Source: Rubrobacter aplysinae
Lineage (GTDB): Bacteria > Actinomycetota > Rubrobacteria > Rubrobacterales > Rubrobacteraceae
Length of the DNA: 64,000 bases
Direction: 5' to 3'
Assembly (NCBI RefSeq): GCF_001029505.1
Contig: NZ_LEKH01000006.1
Coordinates: 62,001-126,000 of the forward strand
Position 1 is the first letter of the stretch. Every line of letters starts with the position of its first letter. This document shows positions 32,909 through 42,687 of this stretch, one piece after another. A model generated the notes under the pieces. It was not told the DNA's origin. It saw only the letters and a list, made by a program, of their open reading frames with translations, and did no database searches. The translations under genes and the position numbers were made by a program.

Positions 32909-33589
32909 GTGGACACCAGAGACGCTCAAAGACCGCTACGGCCGGGCGAGTACCCGGACAGGGAGATGCCCGACGAGCCGGGACTCGGGCGTTGGATCAA
33001 GCGCAACCCCTGGCTCCTGACCCGCCTGTTCATGGTGATAGTCTTCTCGTTCGGGGCGACCGCGACCGCGGCCAACTTCTCCTACGGGCTGGAGATCAAC
33101 CCGATACCGCTCTCGGTGGAGCAGATCAACTCCGGCGAGCTCCCCCCGGAGGCGGAGCTCGAGGACTTCGTCGAGATCACCGGCACCCCGGACTACGGCG
33201 AGGACACGCGCCGCATCGGCACCGAGGAGTCCAGTATAGGCTTCGTCCAGCGTTACAGCGCAAACTACTTCTACTTCGGTCTGGAGGAGACCGAAGACAA
33301 CCTCCTGATACAGTCCGCCCAGACCCCGCCGGACGTTACGGACGAGAGCGAGCGGGTGTGGCGCGGCAAGCTCTCCAACGTGGGGACCGTCATCTTCCAC
33401 GACACCACCAGAGACGGCCTCAAAAACGCGGGACTCACTACTAATCAGAGCGTCCCGATAATCGAGACCGGAGACACCCCGAACTACTACCGGCAGATCT
33501 TCCCGGCCTACTCCACGATACTCGGGCTGTGGGTCCTCTCCTTGGCCTGGCTCGTCTGGAAGCGAAACAAGCCCTTCCTGGACGAGTAA
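32909..33589 (+). CDS. Membrane protein with two terminal helices and an extracytoplasmic domain
   Basis: This 226-residue protein has an N-terminal helix (about 32-55), an extracytoplasmic domain of roughly 140 residues rich in Glu, Asp and Thr, and a C-terminal helix (about 200-220) ending Lys-Pro-Phe-Leu-Asp-Glu. The layout is like SURF1, an oxidase assembly factor, but I see no clear sequence match. It is divergent from the respiratory operon and could share its control. GTG at 32909 was chosen because a TAGAAT box lies seven bases before it. Confidence 0.7.
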   Translation: MDTRDAQRPLRPGEYPDREMPDEPGLGRWIKRNPWLLTRLFMVIVFSFGATATAANFSYGLEINPIPLSVEQINSGELPPEAELEDFVEITGTPDYGEDTRRIGTEESSIGFVQRYSANYFYFGLEETEDNLLIQSAQTPPDVTDESERVWRGKLSNVGTVIFHDTTRDGLKNAGLTTNQSVPIIETGDTPNYYRQIFPAYSTILGLWVLSLAWLVWKRNKPFLDE

Positions 33590-33744
33590 ATCCTGGACGG
33601 GTAACGGGCTGTACCCGCCCCCGCCAGACTGCTATATTTATCAGGCATCTAGTGTGGCTCCGGCTCAAGCTCGGGGCCTTCGCGGCGTGACAAAGGGCGG
33701 TGCGGAGCATTCGCGAGTCATCGGTTCTGGGGGGATAAGAAGGT

Positions 33745-35109
33745 TTGGACGGCTTCTTCAAGTTCTCGGAGAGGGGCACGAGCCTCCGCACGGAGATCAT
33801 CTCCGGTCTGACGACCTTCATGACGATGGCGTACATAATCTTCGTCAACCCCTCGATACTCGCCAGCGAGGGCACCGGGCTCTCCGCTTCCGGGATCATA
33901 TTCGCCACCTGCGTGGCGGCCGCCGCCGCGAGCATCGCGATGGGCGTGGCGGCGAACTTCCCGCTGGCGCTGGCCTCGGGCCTCGGGCTGAACGCGGTCG
34001 TCGCCTACACGCTAATACTCGGGCTGGGGCTGCCGTGGCAGACGGCGATGGCGGCCATCGTCGTGGAGGGGCTGTTGATAACGGTCCTCGTCTTGACCAA
34101 CCTGCGGGAGGCGGTACTTAACGCGGTCCCGCTCTCGCTAAAGTTCGCCATAGCCGTCGGTATCGGGCTTTTCATAGCGTTTATCGGGCTGAAGAACTCC
34201 GGGATCGTGGTCTCCAACGAGACGAACTATCTGGCCCTCGGAGACCTCACCAGCGGGCCGGTGTTGCTCGCGGTCTTCGGGCTCGCCGTGACCCTCTCGC
34301 TGGTCGCCCGGGGGATACGGGGAGGGCTCCTGATCGGCATAGCCGTAACCGGGATAGCGGGCATGATCTCGGGCGTGGTGCCGCTGCCGCAGCAGGTAGT
34401 GGACTTCAACTTCGACACCTCCACGGTCGGCGGCGGTATCTTGGCGGTGCCGGACGTGTTGCAGCTCACGCTGCTACCCGTGATCTTCGCGCTTTTCATG
34501 ACGGACTTCTTCGACACGATGGGGACCATGATCGCGGTCGCCCAGGAGGGAGATCTGCTGGAGGACGACGGCACGGTGCCGAACACCAAGCGCATCCTGC
34601 TCGTGGACTCCCTGGCGGCGGTTGGCGGCGGCGCGATGGGCGCGAGCTCGGTAACATCCTACGTCGAGAGTGGGTCGGGGGTCGCCGAGGGCGGCAGGAC
34701 CGGGTTCTCCAGCGTGGTGGTCGGGCTGCTATTCCTGCTGGCGCTGCCGTTCGCGCCCCTGATCGCGGTCTTCGGCGGCGCCGTGCCCATAGCGGGACCC
34801 GAGGGCGGCGAGCTATTCGTCTCCCCCGTAACGGCCCCGGCGCTCGTGGTAGTGGGCTTCCTGATGATGACCTCGGTCCGCTTCATCCCCTGGGACCGTT
34901 TCGACGAGGCTATCCCGGCTTTTCTCACCATCCTCACGCTGCCGCTGACCTTCAACATCGCCTACGGCATAGGCTTCGGCTTCATCTCGTACGTGCTCAT
35001 AAAGCTCGCCCGGGGCCGCCCCGGCGAGGTCCACCCCCTGCTCTACGGCGTGGCCGCGCTCTTCATGCTCGCCTTCGTGGAGCCGGCGCTCCAGAGCCTG
35101 TTCTCCTAA
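33745..35109 (+). CDS. NCS2/AzgA-type purine permease
   Basis: The 454-residue protein has about 12-14 membrane helices and matches the guanine/hypoxanthine permease (AzgA) branch of NCS2: Thr-Phe-Met-Thr-Met-Ala-Tyr-Ile near residue 24, Asn-Pro-Ser-Ile-Leu, Gly-Leu-Gly-Leu-Asn-Ala near 80, and Phe-Phe-Asp-Thr-Met-Gly-Thr near 255. It likely imports hypoxanthine or guanine with protons. It starts at TTG behind GGGGGGATAAGAAGG. guaA and guaB3 lie 5 kb downstream on the other strand, so purine salvage and synthesis genes are near each other without sharing an operon. Confidence 0.9.
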   Translation: MDGFFKFSERGTSLRTEIISGLTTFMTMAYIIFVNPSILASEGTGLSASGIIFATCVAAAAASIAMGVAANFPLALASGLGLNAVVAYTLILGLGLPWQTAMAAIVVEGLLITVLVLTNLREAVLNAVPLSLKFAIAVGIGLFIAFIGLKNSGIVVSNETNYLALGDLTSGPVLLAVFGLAVTLSLVARGIRGGLLIGIAVTGIAGMISGVVPLPQQVVDFNFDTSTVGGGILAVPDVLQLTLLPVIFALFMTDFFDTMGTMIAVAQEGDLLEDDGTVPNTKRILLVDSLAAVGGGAMGASSVTSYVESGSGVAEGGRTGFSSVVVGLLFLLALPFAPLIAVFGGAVPIAGPEGGELFVSPVTAPALVVVGFLMMTSVRFIPWDRFDEAIPAFLTILTLPLTFNIAYGIGFGFISYVLIKLARGRPGEVHPLLYGVAALFMLAFVEPALQSLFS

Positions 35110-35547
35110 CCGACACTCCGGAGAGCTAAGGCGAGGCCCTTGTTAACGAGGCTGTTACGAGACCGGATGTGTCCGGGATGTTTAGGCTCCCTGAGCCGGG
35201 GGTAACAGGCCCTGGTGTAGCGCGAGACAAAGTATCTGTTATGCTTCGCTTACGGACGCTACGTGGCAGCTTGCGGAGTAATTGTAAAGGGGGAGGTGAA
35301 AGGCGAGTCAACGTTCACGGTCCGCATAATCATGGCCCTTATCCCCAGCGTTACCGTTCGGCGGCACACAGATAATTTCGTTCCGTCCCGGGTTCTGTTG
35401 GAGCGGGTCAAGCCTCTTCGACGAGGCCAAGCGAACCGGATGTAATCAGACGTTTGATAGCCATCGCAGAGATACCTCTTACGGGAACATACTCCGGGGT
35501 AGGCTAGGTTAGTCCTTGTCGTAGGCAGTAGTCAGAAGGGAGAGTCG
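35110..35547. other. 438-base spacer with one structured element
   Basis: No convincing gene is seen. Short open frames exist but lack ribosome-binding sites and protein-like composition. At 35391-35437, GGTTC and GAACC could pair outside an inner GCCTC/GAGGC stem with a six-base loop; this might be a structured leader for the Asp23 operon. A good Shine-Dalgarno (AGAAGGGAGAG) precedes the next gene. I find no clear sigma-factor promoter. Confidence 0.35.
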
Positions 35548-36021
35548 ATGAGTGAGTCGAAGGGTCAGCAAAATCAGCAAAGTCAGCAGAGAGGGCAGCA
35601 GTCGAACAGCCCCCTGCAGAGCGAGCGTGGCGGCACCACCATCCAGAGCGCGGTGGTCTCGAAGGTCTCCGGTATAGCCGCCCAGGAGGTTGACGGCATC
35701 CGCATGGGTGGCGGCGGCTCTCAGGCGGCGGCCGGTCTCATAGGTAGCATCACCGGCAATCAGGGCGGCGGCCAGACCACCGGCGTAACCGTCGAGGTCG
35801 GCCAGGAAGAGGCCGCTATAGACCTGATCCTGACGGCGGAGTACGGCAAGTCCATACCCCAGCTCACCGAGGCTGTGCGCCGGAACGTGATCAACCGCGT
35901 GGAGAACCTGGTCGGCCTGAAGGTCAACGAGGTCAACATAGATGTCACCAACATCTTCTTCCCGCAAAACGATCAGAACCAGCAGCAGTTGGAGCAGGGC
36001 CAACAGCAGCAGTCCGGCTAG
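35548..36021 (+). CDS. Asp23/Gls24 family envelope stress protein
   Basis: The 157-residue protein contains an Asp23 domain (about 28-130) beginning Gly-Gly-Thr-Thr-Ile-Gln-Ser-Ala-Val-Val and containing Val-Glu-Val-Gly-Gln-Glu-Glu-Ala-Ala-Ile-Asp and Val-Asn-Glu-Val-Asn-Ile-Asp-Val. Both ends are Gln-rich, low-complexity tails. In Gram-positives Asp23 forms a layer at the inner membrane face, held by AmaP, and responds to alkaline or envelope stress. It is the first of five genes in an Asp23/AmaP/DUF2273 set leading to the rhodopsin. Confidence 0.92.
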   Translation: MSESKGQQNQQSQQRGQQSNSPLQSERGGTTIQSAVVSKVSGIAAQEVDGIRMGGGGSQAAAGLIGSITGNQGGGQTTGVTVEVGQEEAAIDLILTAEYGKSIPQLTEAVRRNVINRVENLVGLKVNEVNIDVTNIFFPQNDQNQQQLEQGQQQQSG

Positions 36022-36036
36022 GCAGCCGAGGCGTCT

Positions 36037-36351
36037 GTGGCTGGCGAACTTCAAGTGGCGAGGGCCGTAGCCGATACGGCCCTCTCTACAGAGGGTATAC
36101 ATTCTCTAGGCACCGGCACCCTGGCGGAGATTGCGACTTACGGGCCCGGGGAGAAGGTTCTCGGGGTTATAGTGACCGAGGAAGAGGTGGAGGTGCACAT
36201 AGTCGCCCTCTACCCGCTCAAGGGCACCGTCCCAGAGCTGGCGGGCGAGGTAAGAGACAAGGTCGCCCGGGACGCGGAAGGCCGCAGTATACAAGTAGTT
36301 GTCGACGACCTGGCGATGTCCGAGGAGGTGAACGACGATGCGAGTGTTTAA
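36037..36351 (+). CDS. Second, smaller Asp23-like protein
   Basis: This 104-residue protein has an Asp23-like pattern: Ala-Val-Ala-Asp-Thr-Ala-Leu, a central Val-Ile-Val-Thr-Glu-Glu-Glu-Val-Glu-Val-His-Ile strand, and a helix followed by Ile-Gln-Val-Val-Val-Asp-Asp-Leu. It lacks the Gln-rich tails of the first copy. It starts at GTG 15 bases after the previous stop and overlaps the next gene by 14 bases. It probably partners the larger Asp23 protein. Confidence 0.8.
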   Translation: MAGELQVARAVADTALSTEGIHSLGTGTLAEIATYGPGEKVLGVIVTEEEVEVHIVALYPLKGTVPELAGEVRDKVARDAEGRSIQVVVDDLAMSEEVNDDASV

Positions 36352-36919
36352 CCGGATCGTCGTAACCCTGCTTCTTGTGGCGCTCCTGGTTCTGGGTATC
36401 TACGGCGTGATCTACAGCTTCCAGATAGCGGGCTACAGTCTCTCCAGCCTGGAGCAGACCCTGGGTGTACCGAGCATACTGAGCGGCGCGCAGAGCTTCC
36501 TGCAGAGCCTCGGGCAGGGCACGCTGCCCGCCCTCACAATCGCTATCCTGGCCGCTATCGTGGTTCTTGGCCTGATCCTGCTAATACTAGAGCTGAAGCC
36601 GCGCAGGCCCCGTCACGTGCGTACCAGTTCAAAGGGCGTGTATCTGACCCGGAGCGCCGTCCGCAGCGCGGTCAAGAGCGCCGCCGAGAGCACATCGGCC
36701 GTTTTGGGCGCCAAGGCCAAGGCCAAGGCGCGCCGGGGAGCCGGCGCCAAGGCCAAGGTCAAGGCTAGCGTCAGAACCGGGGAGGGCGGAGAAAGCTCCA
36801 GCATCCGGGACCAGATGAACAGCACGCTCTCGGAGAGGGGGGTCCCGATCAAAAAGCTAAAGCTAAAATTAGAAGAGACCAGCCCTCAGGGATCGAGCTC
36901 AGAGACAAGGGTGAAATGA
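36338..36919 (+). CDS. AmaP-like membrane anchor, copy 1
   Basis: The 193-residue protein has two membrane helices (about 8-30 and 65-88) and a basic, Lys/Ala-rich cytoplasmic part with Ala-Lys-Ala-Lys repeats, as in the alkaline shock response membrane anchor AmaP that holds Asp23 at the membrane. It overlaps both neighbours (14 bases before, 4 bases after), showing tight coupling. The C-terminal domain is similar in plan to copy 2. Confidence 0.82.
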   Translation: MRVFNRIVVTLLLVALLVLGIYGVIYSFQIAGYSLSSLEQTLGVPSILSGAQSFLQSLGQGTLPALTIAILAAIVVLGLILLILELKPRRPRHVRTSSKGVYLTRSAVRSAVKSAAESTSAVLGAKAKAKARRGAGAKAKVKASVRTGEGGESSSIRDQMNSTLSERGVPIKKLKLKLEETSPQGSSSETRVK

Positions 36920-37488
36920 ACGGTTTCAACAGGTTAGTAATGCTGATCATAGCCCTGCTACTGCTGGTGGTGCCGGTTCTGCTGTTGCTGGTCGGGCTCG
37001 GGGTTATCTCTTCACAGCTGGCGAATACATACACCGGGTACCAGAGCGCGGCCAGCTCCATAGGCAGCTTCTCGCTCTCCGGGCTGCCGAACACGGCCAG
37101 GATCATAGCCGGTGTCGTAAGCGCGTTGGTGGCGCTTATAGCCCTGATACTCATATTCAGGGAGGTCACCCCGGGACGTCGTCCTGCCAAACAGGTCACC
37201 CTGAACCGCGAGTCCGGCAAGGAGACCAAGATCACCGCCAAGGGCGTACGCTCGCTCGCGGCGGGGGCGGCCCGAGAGGCCGGCGGGGCTTCCCCCAGGG
37301 TGTCGCTCGCCTCCAGGAAGAAGGCCTACAAGGTCAACTGCAGGATCAACGTTCCAGAGTCGAGCAGCTACACGGGGGTAGCGGAACGTGCCCGGGATAA
37401 GATCCGGCAAGTTCTGGACAATCAGAGCGTCCCGGTAAGAGAGGTCGAGGTTACGGTCGAAGGGGCCGACTCGGGCTCTGAGTCCTAG
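36916..37488 (+). CDS. AmaP-like membrane anchor, copy 2
   Basis: This 190-residue paralogue of the preceding gene again has two membrane helices (about 5-30 and 56-76), a basic segment, and a C-terminal domain with Tyr-Lys-Val-Asn-Cys-Arg-Ile and Val-Arg-Glu-Val-Glu-Val-Thr-Val. Its ATG overlaps the stop of copy 1 (ATGA). Two AmaP-like anchors beside two Asp23-like proteins suggests specific pairs. Confidence 0.82.
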   Translation: MNGFNRLVMLIIALLLLVVPVLLLLVGLGVISSQLANTYTGYQSAASSIGSFSLSGLPNTARIIAGVVSALVALIALILIFREVTPGRRPAKQVTLNRESGKETKITAKGVRSLAAGAAREAGGASPRVSLASRKKAYKVNCRINVPESSSYTGVAERARDKIRQVLDNQSVPVREVEVTVEGADSGSES

Positions 37489-37511
37489 AACGCCAGACGA
37501 AAGGAGAGTTC

Positions 37512-37751
37512 GTGCAATACTGGACTAACAAACATTGGGGCGCACTATTCGGTGCCCTGGTGGTGCTCTTTATAGGACTGGTCGGGGTCGGGTTGACCGC
37601 CCTCGCCGTCCTGGCGGGGCTTTTGGGATACTTCATAGGCAAGTTCCTCGACGGAGAGTTGAGTCTCCAGGAGATACAGTACCGGGCCCAGGGCCGCACG
37701 CGGTATCCGGAACAGGGGCAGGGTCCCCCGAGGCCTCCGAGGGTGGACTAG
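37512..37751 (+). CDS. DUF2273 small membrane protein
   Basis: The 79-residue protein has two closely spaced membrane helices (about 10-45) beginning Trp-Gly-Ala-Leu-Phe-Gly-Ala-Leu and containing Gly-Leu-Leu-Gly-Tyr-Phe-Ile-Gly-Lys. This is the DUF2273 pattern, whose genes are regular neighbours of Asp23 and AmaP. GTG follows AAAGGAGAG. Its C-terminal tail is proline-rich. Confidence 0.88.
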   Translation: MQYWTNKHWGALFGALVVLFIGLVGVGLTALAVLAGLLGYFIGKFLDGELSLQEIQYRAQGRTRYPEQGQGPPRPPRVD

Positions 37752-37838
37752 GGTAGTCTGTTTCACTTCTCCGGGGCCGCAGAGCATTTAAGGTTCTGTG
37801 AGGTGCCGGAAAGCAACTCAGAAAGGAAGGGGTAAAGA

Positions 37839-38636
37839 ATGCAGCTTGCGTTGTTGCAGGGAGTACTGGGAGAGTTGGTACAGGAGGGCAGTTCGGTCTT
37901 CTGGCTCTGGATCGGGGCTGGCGGCTTCTTCCTCGCTACCGCATGGTTCGTTTATCTGGCCGCTACCAGCGGTGGCAGTCACACTCACCACTATGTAGCT
38001 AGCACCATTATCGTGCTCTGGGCTGGCGTGTGGTACGCGATAATGGCCACCGGCGGTGCCATCTCTCTCGTTTCGGGCCCCGGCGGCGAGCCGGTGGTGT
38101 ACTACTTTGGTCGCTACATAGACTGGACGCTAACGACTCCCCTGCTGCTCCTGGGCCTGGCCTGGGTCGGTCTCGGCGGCACAGGAGTAGGAAACAGGTC
38201 AGGCTTGATCTGGGGCCTCGTCATCGCCGACGTGCTGATGATCCTGACCGGTGTTGTGGCCGGTGCGACCACCGCGTTCGTGTCCGGGCTTTTCTTCGTG
38301 CTCAGCACCATCTTCTTCCTGATCGTACTCGCTCTCGTCTGGGGTCCGCTGCGCTCCGCGGCCCAGCAGGGTGAGCCGGAGGGCGGCTTTGGGCTGTTCT
38401 ACACCCTGGCTACCATGCTGACGGTGCTCTGGATCATCTACCCGATCGTGTGGCTGATCGGTACCGAAGGCGCCGGGCTCGTTACGGCCCCGATCGAGGT
38501 CTTCCTCTACGCGGTTCTGGATGTCCTGGCGAAGATAGCCTTCGGCGCTATCCTGCTCGGCGGCGTCAGGCGCGCCTCGGGTGGCCAGCAGCAGAGCGGC
38601 GGTGGCTCCCAGAGAAGGGCCGCCCGGGTTAGCTAG
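37839..38636 (+). CDS. Microbial (type 1) rhodopsin with a DTG motif
   Basis: This 265-residue seven-helix protein binds retinal through Lys232 in helix G (Asp228-Val-Leu-Ala-Lys232). Helix C reads Gly-Arg92-Tyr-Ile-Asp95-Trp-Thr-Leu-Thr99-Thr-Pro and then Gly106 at the position of the bacteriorhodopsin proton donor Asp96. The motif is therefore DTG. Trp96, Trp198, Tyr201, Pro202 and Trp205 line the retinal pocket. The acceptor Asp fits a proton pump; DTG-type rhodopsins have been reported to pump protons outward without a carboxylic donor. It starts at ATG behind AAGGAAGGGG, 87 bases after the DUF2273 gene. A terminator follows. No retinal-synthesis gene is in the window. Confidence 0.96.
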   Translation: MQLALLQGVLGELVQEGSSVFWLWIGAGGFFLATAWFVYLAATSGGSHTHHYVASTIIVLWAGVWYAIMATGGAISLVSGPGGEPVVYYFGRYIDWTLTTPLLLLGLAWVGLGGTGVGNRSGLIWGLVIADVLMILTGVVAGATTAFVSGLFFVLSTIFFLIVLALVWGPLRSAAQQGEPEGGFGLFYTLATMLTVLWIIYPIVWLIGTEGAGLVTAPIEVFLYAVLDVLAKIAFGAILLGGVRRASGGQQQSGGGSQRRAARVS

Positions 38637-38667
38637 AGCGTAAACGAAAAGTATTGCACGACTCCCT

Positions 38668-38695
38668 AGCGGGTCCCCATGGGGGCCCGCTTTTT
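38668..38695 (+). terminator. Intrinsic terminator after the rhodopsin gene
   Basis: AGCGGGTCCCC pairs with GGGGGCCCGCT (one mismatch) around a short loop, followed by TTTTTCTTT. It lies 31 bases after the rhodopsin stop. Confidence 0.9.
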
Positions 38696-38853
38696 CTTTG
38701 CCCTACTTCTCCACTTTTGCCGAAAATCCACTGGACGTGACCGCACTGGACGTGGAAGACGCTACACGTGGTCCTGGTAGGCGGAGCTCGGAGGAACACC
38801 GGGGCAGAGAGACCCGGCTCCGGCTACATCGCTCAGATGGTACTTACCGGAGT

Positions 38854-38919
38854 ATGGCTGACCTCGCGGCGATAGTCTTCATAACGGCGTTGATGTACGC
38901 CTTCGCCAACTGGGCGTAA
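38854..38919 (+). CDS. Possible 21-residue membrane peptide
   Basis: ATG at 38854 opens a 21-residue frame starting Met-Ala-Asp-Leu-Ala and forming one hydrophobic helix, like the tiny KdpF-type proteins annotated in Actinobacteria. GGAG lies only one base before the ATG, so initiation is doubtful. No kdp genes are nearby. The frame is open upstream but that part is basic and unlikely to be real. Confidence 0.25.
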   Translation: MADLAAIVFITALMYAFANWA

Positions 38920-38923
38920 GCGG

Positions 38924-39715
38924 CTAGCCGGGGTCAGAGAGCACGAGCTCGGCGACCACCGGATAGTGGTCGCTCGGGTAGACGGGCGGGACCTCGTCGC
39001 GTACCACGGAGCAGGAGCGTGTCTCCCACCGTCTCTCCGAGCCGTCCCGCACGAGCACCCAGTCGAGCCTCGCCTCGCTATCTCGCCTCCTGGGGGTAAA
39101 GTCCTGGCCCGCAAAGCGGTGGAAGGTGTTCTCCGGCGGGTTGCCGACCAGACGATGGGCGTCCGAGTAACCGGCCTCCTCGTACATCTGGTAGGTCCTG
39201 TAGCCCGGGTTGCAGTTGAAGTCTCCGGTCACGATCGCGGGTAGCGTGCCGCCCGTTAGCTCTTCAAGCCTGCGGAGGATGAGGCGGCTGCCCTCTACCC
39301 GGGCCTCGCCGCTCTCGTGATCCAGGTGGGTATTGAGGTGAACGAACTCCGCGCCGTGCGGGGTACGGAAACGCGCCCACGACGCCGAGCGCACGTGGCT
39401 CGACCCCCACGAGCGAGATCGTTCGTCAGGCGTCTCGGAGAGCCAGAACCCGCCTCCGTCGAGGAGGTTCAGCCTATTCGGGTCCCAGTAGACCGCGTTG
39501 TAGGCCCACGGCCTGTGATTCTCGTAGCCTGGCCCGAGCCGCCGCTCGTAGCAGGACAGCTCCCTATCGTAGGTCTTCCGGTTGCCTTTCTGAAGCTCCT
39601 GGAAGCCTATTAGGTGCGGCGCGCAGCGCCGGATGCAGTCCACGTTTAGCCCGGCGCGCCGGGGCCACTCGTTCGCGCCGTCGCGGTGCTGCGAGCCCCG
39701 GACGTTGAAGGTCAT
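38924..39715 (-). CDS. Endonuclease/exonuclease/phosphatase family protein
   Basis: The protein (263 residues) is of the EEP superfamily. Thr-Phe-Asn-Val-Arg opens the fold, the metal-binding Glu is in Gly-Phe-Gln-Glu-Leu-Gln near residue 40, Asn-Thr-His-Leu-Asp-His is near 128, Thr-Gly-Asp-Phe-Asn-Cys-Asn near 163, and the final Ser-Asp-His-Tyr-Pro-Val near 252. It cleaves phosphodiester or phosphomonoester bonds; whether DNA, lipid or another substrate is not clear. No signal peptide is visible. ATG at 39715 fits AAGGGG better than the GTG one codon earlier. Confidence 0.88.
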   Translation of the reverse strand: MTFNVRGSQHRDGANEWPRRAGLNVDCIRRCAPHLIGFQELQKGNRKTYDRELSCYERRLGPGYENHRPWAYNAVYWDPNRLNLLDGGGFWLSETPDERSRSWGSSHVRSASWARFRTPHGAEFVHLNTHLDHESGEARVEGSRLILRRLEELTGGTLPAIVTGDFNCNPGYRTYQMYEEAGYSDAHRLVGNPPENTFHRFAGQDFTPRRRDSEARLDWVLVRDGSERRWETRSCSVVRDEVPPVYPSDHYPVVAELVLSDPG

Positions 39716-39731
39716 CACCCTTAGAGCGCTC

Positions 39732-39757
39732 AGCGTTTAGCTTTAAGCTTTGACGCT
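39732..39757. repeat. Inverted repeat between guaA and the EEP gene
   Basis: AGCGT/ACGCT outside AGCTT/AAGCT form a nested, nearly palindromic 26-base sequence. It is 17 bases upstream of the EEP gene and about 70 bases after guaA, so it could be a guaA termination hairpin or an operator. Confidence 0.45.
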
Positions 39758-39827
39758 CCTGGGAACGCGGCCTCTTCTGCTTGCAGGTCGCTCCACACAC
39801 CTGCTGACCGCCGGCGGCAGGCCGCCT

Positions 39828-41354
<1,527 letters not shown>

Positions 41355-41363
41355 GCGCCGCCC

Positions 41364-42521
41364 CTAGCCCATACCTACGCCCTGGGAGCGCTGCTCGACC
41401 TTGCCTTCGGTCTGCAGTCCCGGAGCGTACATGACCTCGGCCTTCTGGAACTCCTTGATGTTCTGGTAGCCGGTCGTGGCCATGCTCATCTGGAGCGCGC
41501 CCATAAGGTTCAGGGAGCCGTCGTTCTCCCGAGCCGGGCCGGTCAGGATCTCCTCGATGCTGCCGGTAGTGGTGGTCTTTATGCGGGTGCCGCGCGGCAG
41601 CGTCGGGTGGAAGGTCGCCATACCCCAAGAGTAGCCCTTGCCCGGGGCCTCCTCGGCCTTGGCGAACGCGCTGCCGAGCATCACGGCGTCGGCGCCGACC
41701 GCAACCGCCTTGGATACGTCGCCCCCGGTCGACATGCCGCCGTCGGCGATGACGTTCACGTAGTCGCCGGTCTCGAAGTAGTGGCGCATGCGGGCCGCGG
41801 CCGCGTCGGCCACCGCGGTGGCCTGGGGCACGCCGACCCCGATCACACCCCGGGTGGTGCAGATACGGCCCGGCCCGACCCCGACGAGCACGCCGACCGC
41901 GCCGGTGCGCATGAGGTGGAGTGCGGTCGAGTAGCTGGCGCAGCCGCCGACGACCACGGGCACGTTGAGCGAGGGTATGAACTCCATGAGGTTCAGAGGA
42001 GTGGTCGTGGTGGAGACGTGCTCGGCGGAGACCACGGTGCCCTGTATCACCAGGAGGTCCAGCCCGGCCTCCAGGGCGGAGCGATGATACTTCTCCACCC
42101 TCTGGGGGGTAAGGCTCGCGCAGGCGAGGACGCCCTGGTCCTTGATCTCCTGCACCCGGCGGAAGATGAGCTCTTCCTTGATGGGCTCCTGGTAGAGCTC
42201 CTGCATCACGCGGGTCGCCTTCTCCTGCGGCAGACTCGCAATCTCCTCAAAGATCGAGTCCGGGTCCTCGTAGCGGGTCTGGAGCCCCTCCAGGTTGAGC
42301 ACCGCCAGCCCGCCCAGGTTACCGATGATCCCGGCGGTCTTGGGGTCTACCGAGGCGTCCAACGCGCTCGCCATACACGGTAGATCCAGGTGCAAATTCC
42401 CGAGACTCCAGGATATGTCCACATCCTCCGCATCCCGGGTCCTGCGGCTCGGGACGATGGCGATCTCGTCCAGAGAGTAGGCCCTTCGCGCCGTCTTTCC
42501 TCTCCCTATCTCAATGTCCAT
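41364..42521 (-). CDS. guaB3: GuaB3 family IMP dehydrogenase-related protein
   Basis: The 385-residue protein is the actinobacterial GuaB3 type. It has the TIM-barrel IMPDH features Gly-Pro-Gly-Arg-Ile-Cys-Thr-Thr-Arg with the catalytic-position cysteine near residue 219 and Ala-Asp-Gly-Gly-Met near 263, but no CBS pair. GuaB3-type proteins are distinct from the main GuaB; recent work on homologues has ascribed GMP reductase-type activity to some, so IMP dehydrogenase activity should not be assumed. It starts with ATG behind GGAGG and is followed by guaA. A classical guaB is not in the window. Confidence 0.9.
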   Translation of the reverse strand: MDIEIGRGKTARRAYSLDEIAIVPSRRTRDAEDVDISWSLGNLHLDLPCMASALDASVDPKTAGIIGNLGGLAVLNLEGLQTRYEDPDSIFEEIASLPQEKATRVMQELYQEPIKEELIFRRVQEIKDQGVLACASLTPQRVEKYHRSALEAGLDLLVIQGTVVSAEHVSTTTTPLNLMEFIPSLNVPVVVGGCASYSTALHLMRTGAVGVLVGVGPGRICTTRGVIGVGVPQATAVADAAAARMRHYFETGDYVNVIADGGMSTGGDVSKAVAVGADAVMLGSAFAKAEEAPGKGYSWGMATFHPTLPRGTRIKTTTTGSIEEILTGPARENDGSLNLMGALQMSMATTGYQNIKEFQKAEVMYAPGLQTEGKVEQRSQGVGMG

Positions 42522-42623
42522 TTAGCCTCCTTTCTAGGCAGGCCCCGAGAGGCCCGCACCACTACCTAGAGCCCGAATCGGAGGCCGCCGCCCGACGCCT
42601 AAAGCCCGCAGCGGGTATAACAA

Positions 42624-42649
42624 AGCCCACGAACAGTCGTCCGTGGGCT
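42624..42649 (-). terminator. Hairpin in the guaB3 leader
   Basis: AGCCCACG pairs perfectly with CGTGGGCT around a ten-base loop; on the minus strand it is followed by TTTGTTAT. It lies downstream of the 27-residue gene and between the predicted guaB3 promoter and guaB3, so it could be a terminator for the small genes, an attenuator for guaB3, or both. Confidence 0.5.
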
Positions 42650-42687
42650 CCGCCTCTTCTTTACTCTGGCCCTCGCAAATCCAGATT

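Noticed and set aside
32909-33589. SURF1 assignment for the two-helix extracytoplasmic protein
   Set aside because: Only the topology agrees; no SURF1 motif was recognised, so it stays unassigned.
35263-35445. 60-residue frame in the spacer before the Asp23 operon
   Set aside because: Composition is not protein-like and no ribosome-binding site precedes it.
38698-38853. Longer frame upstream of the 21-residue membrane peptide
   Set aside because: It starts directly after the rhodopsin terminator and has no hydrophobic or conserved pattern.
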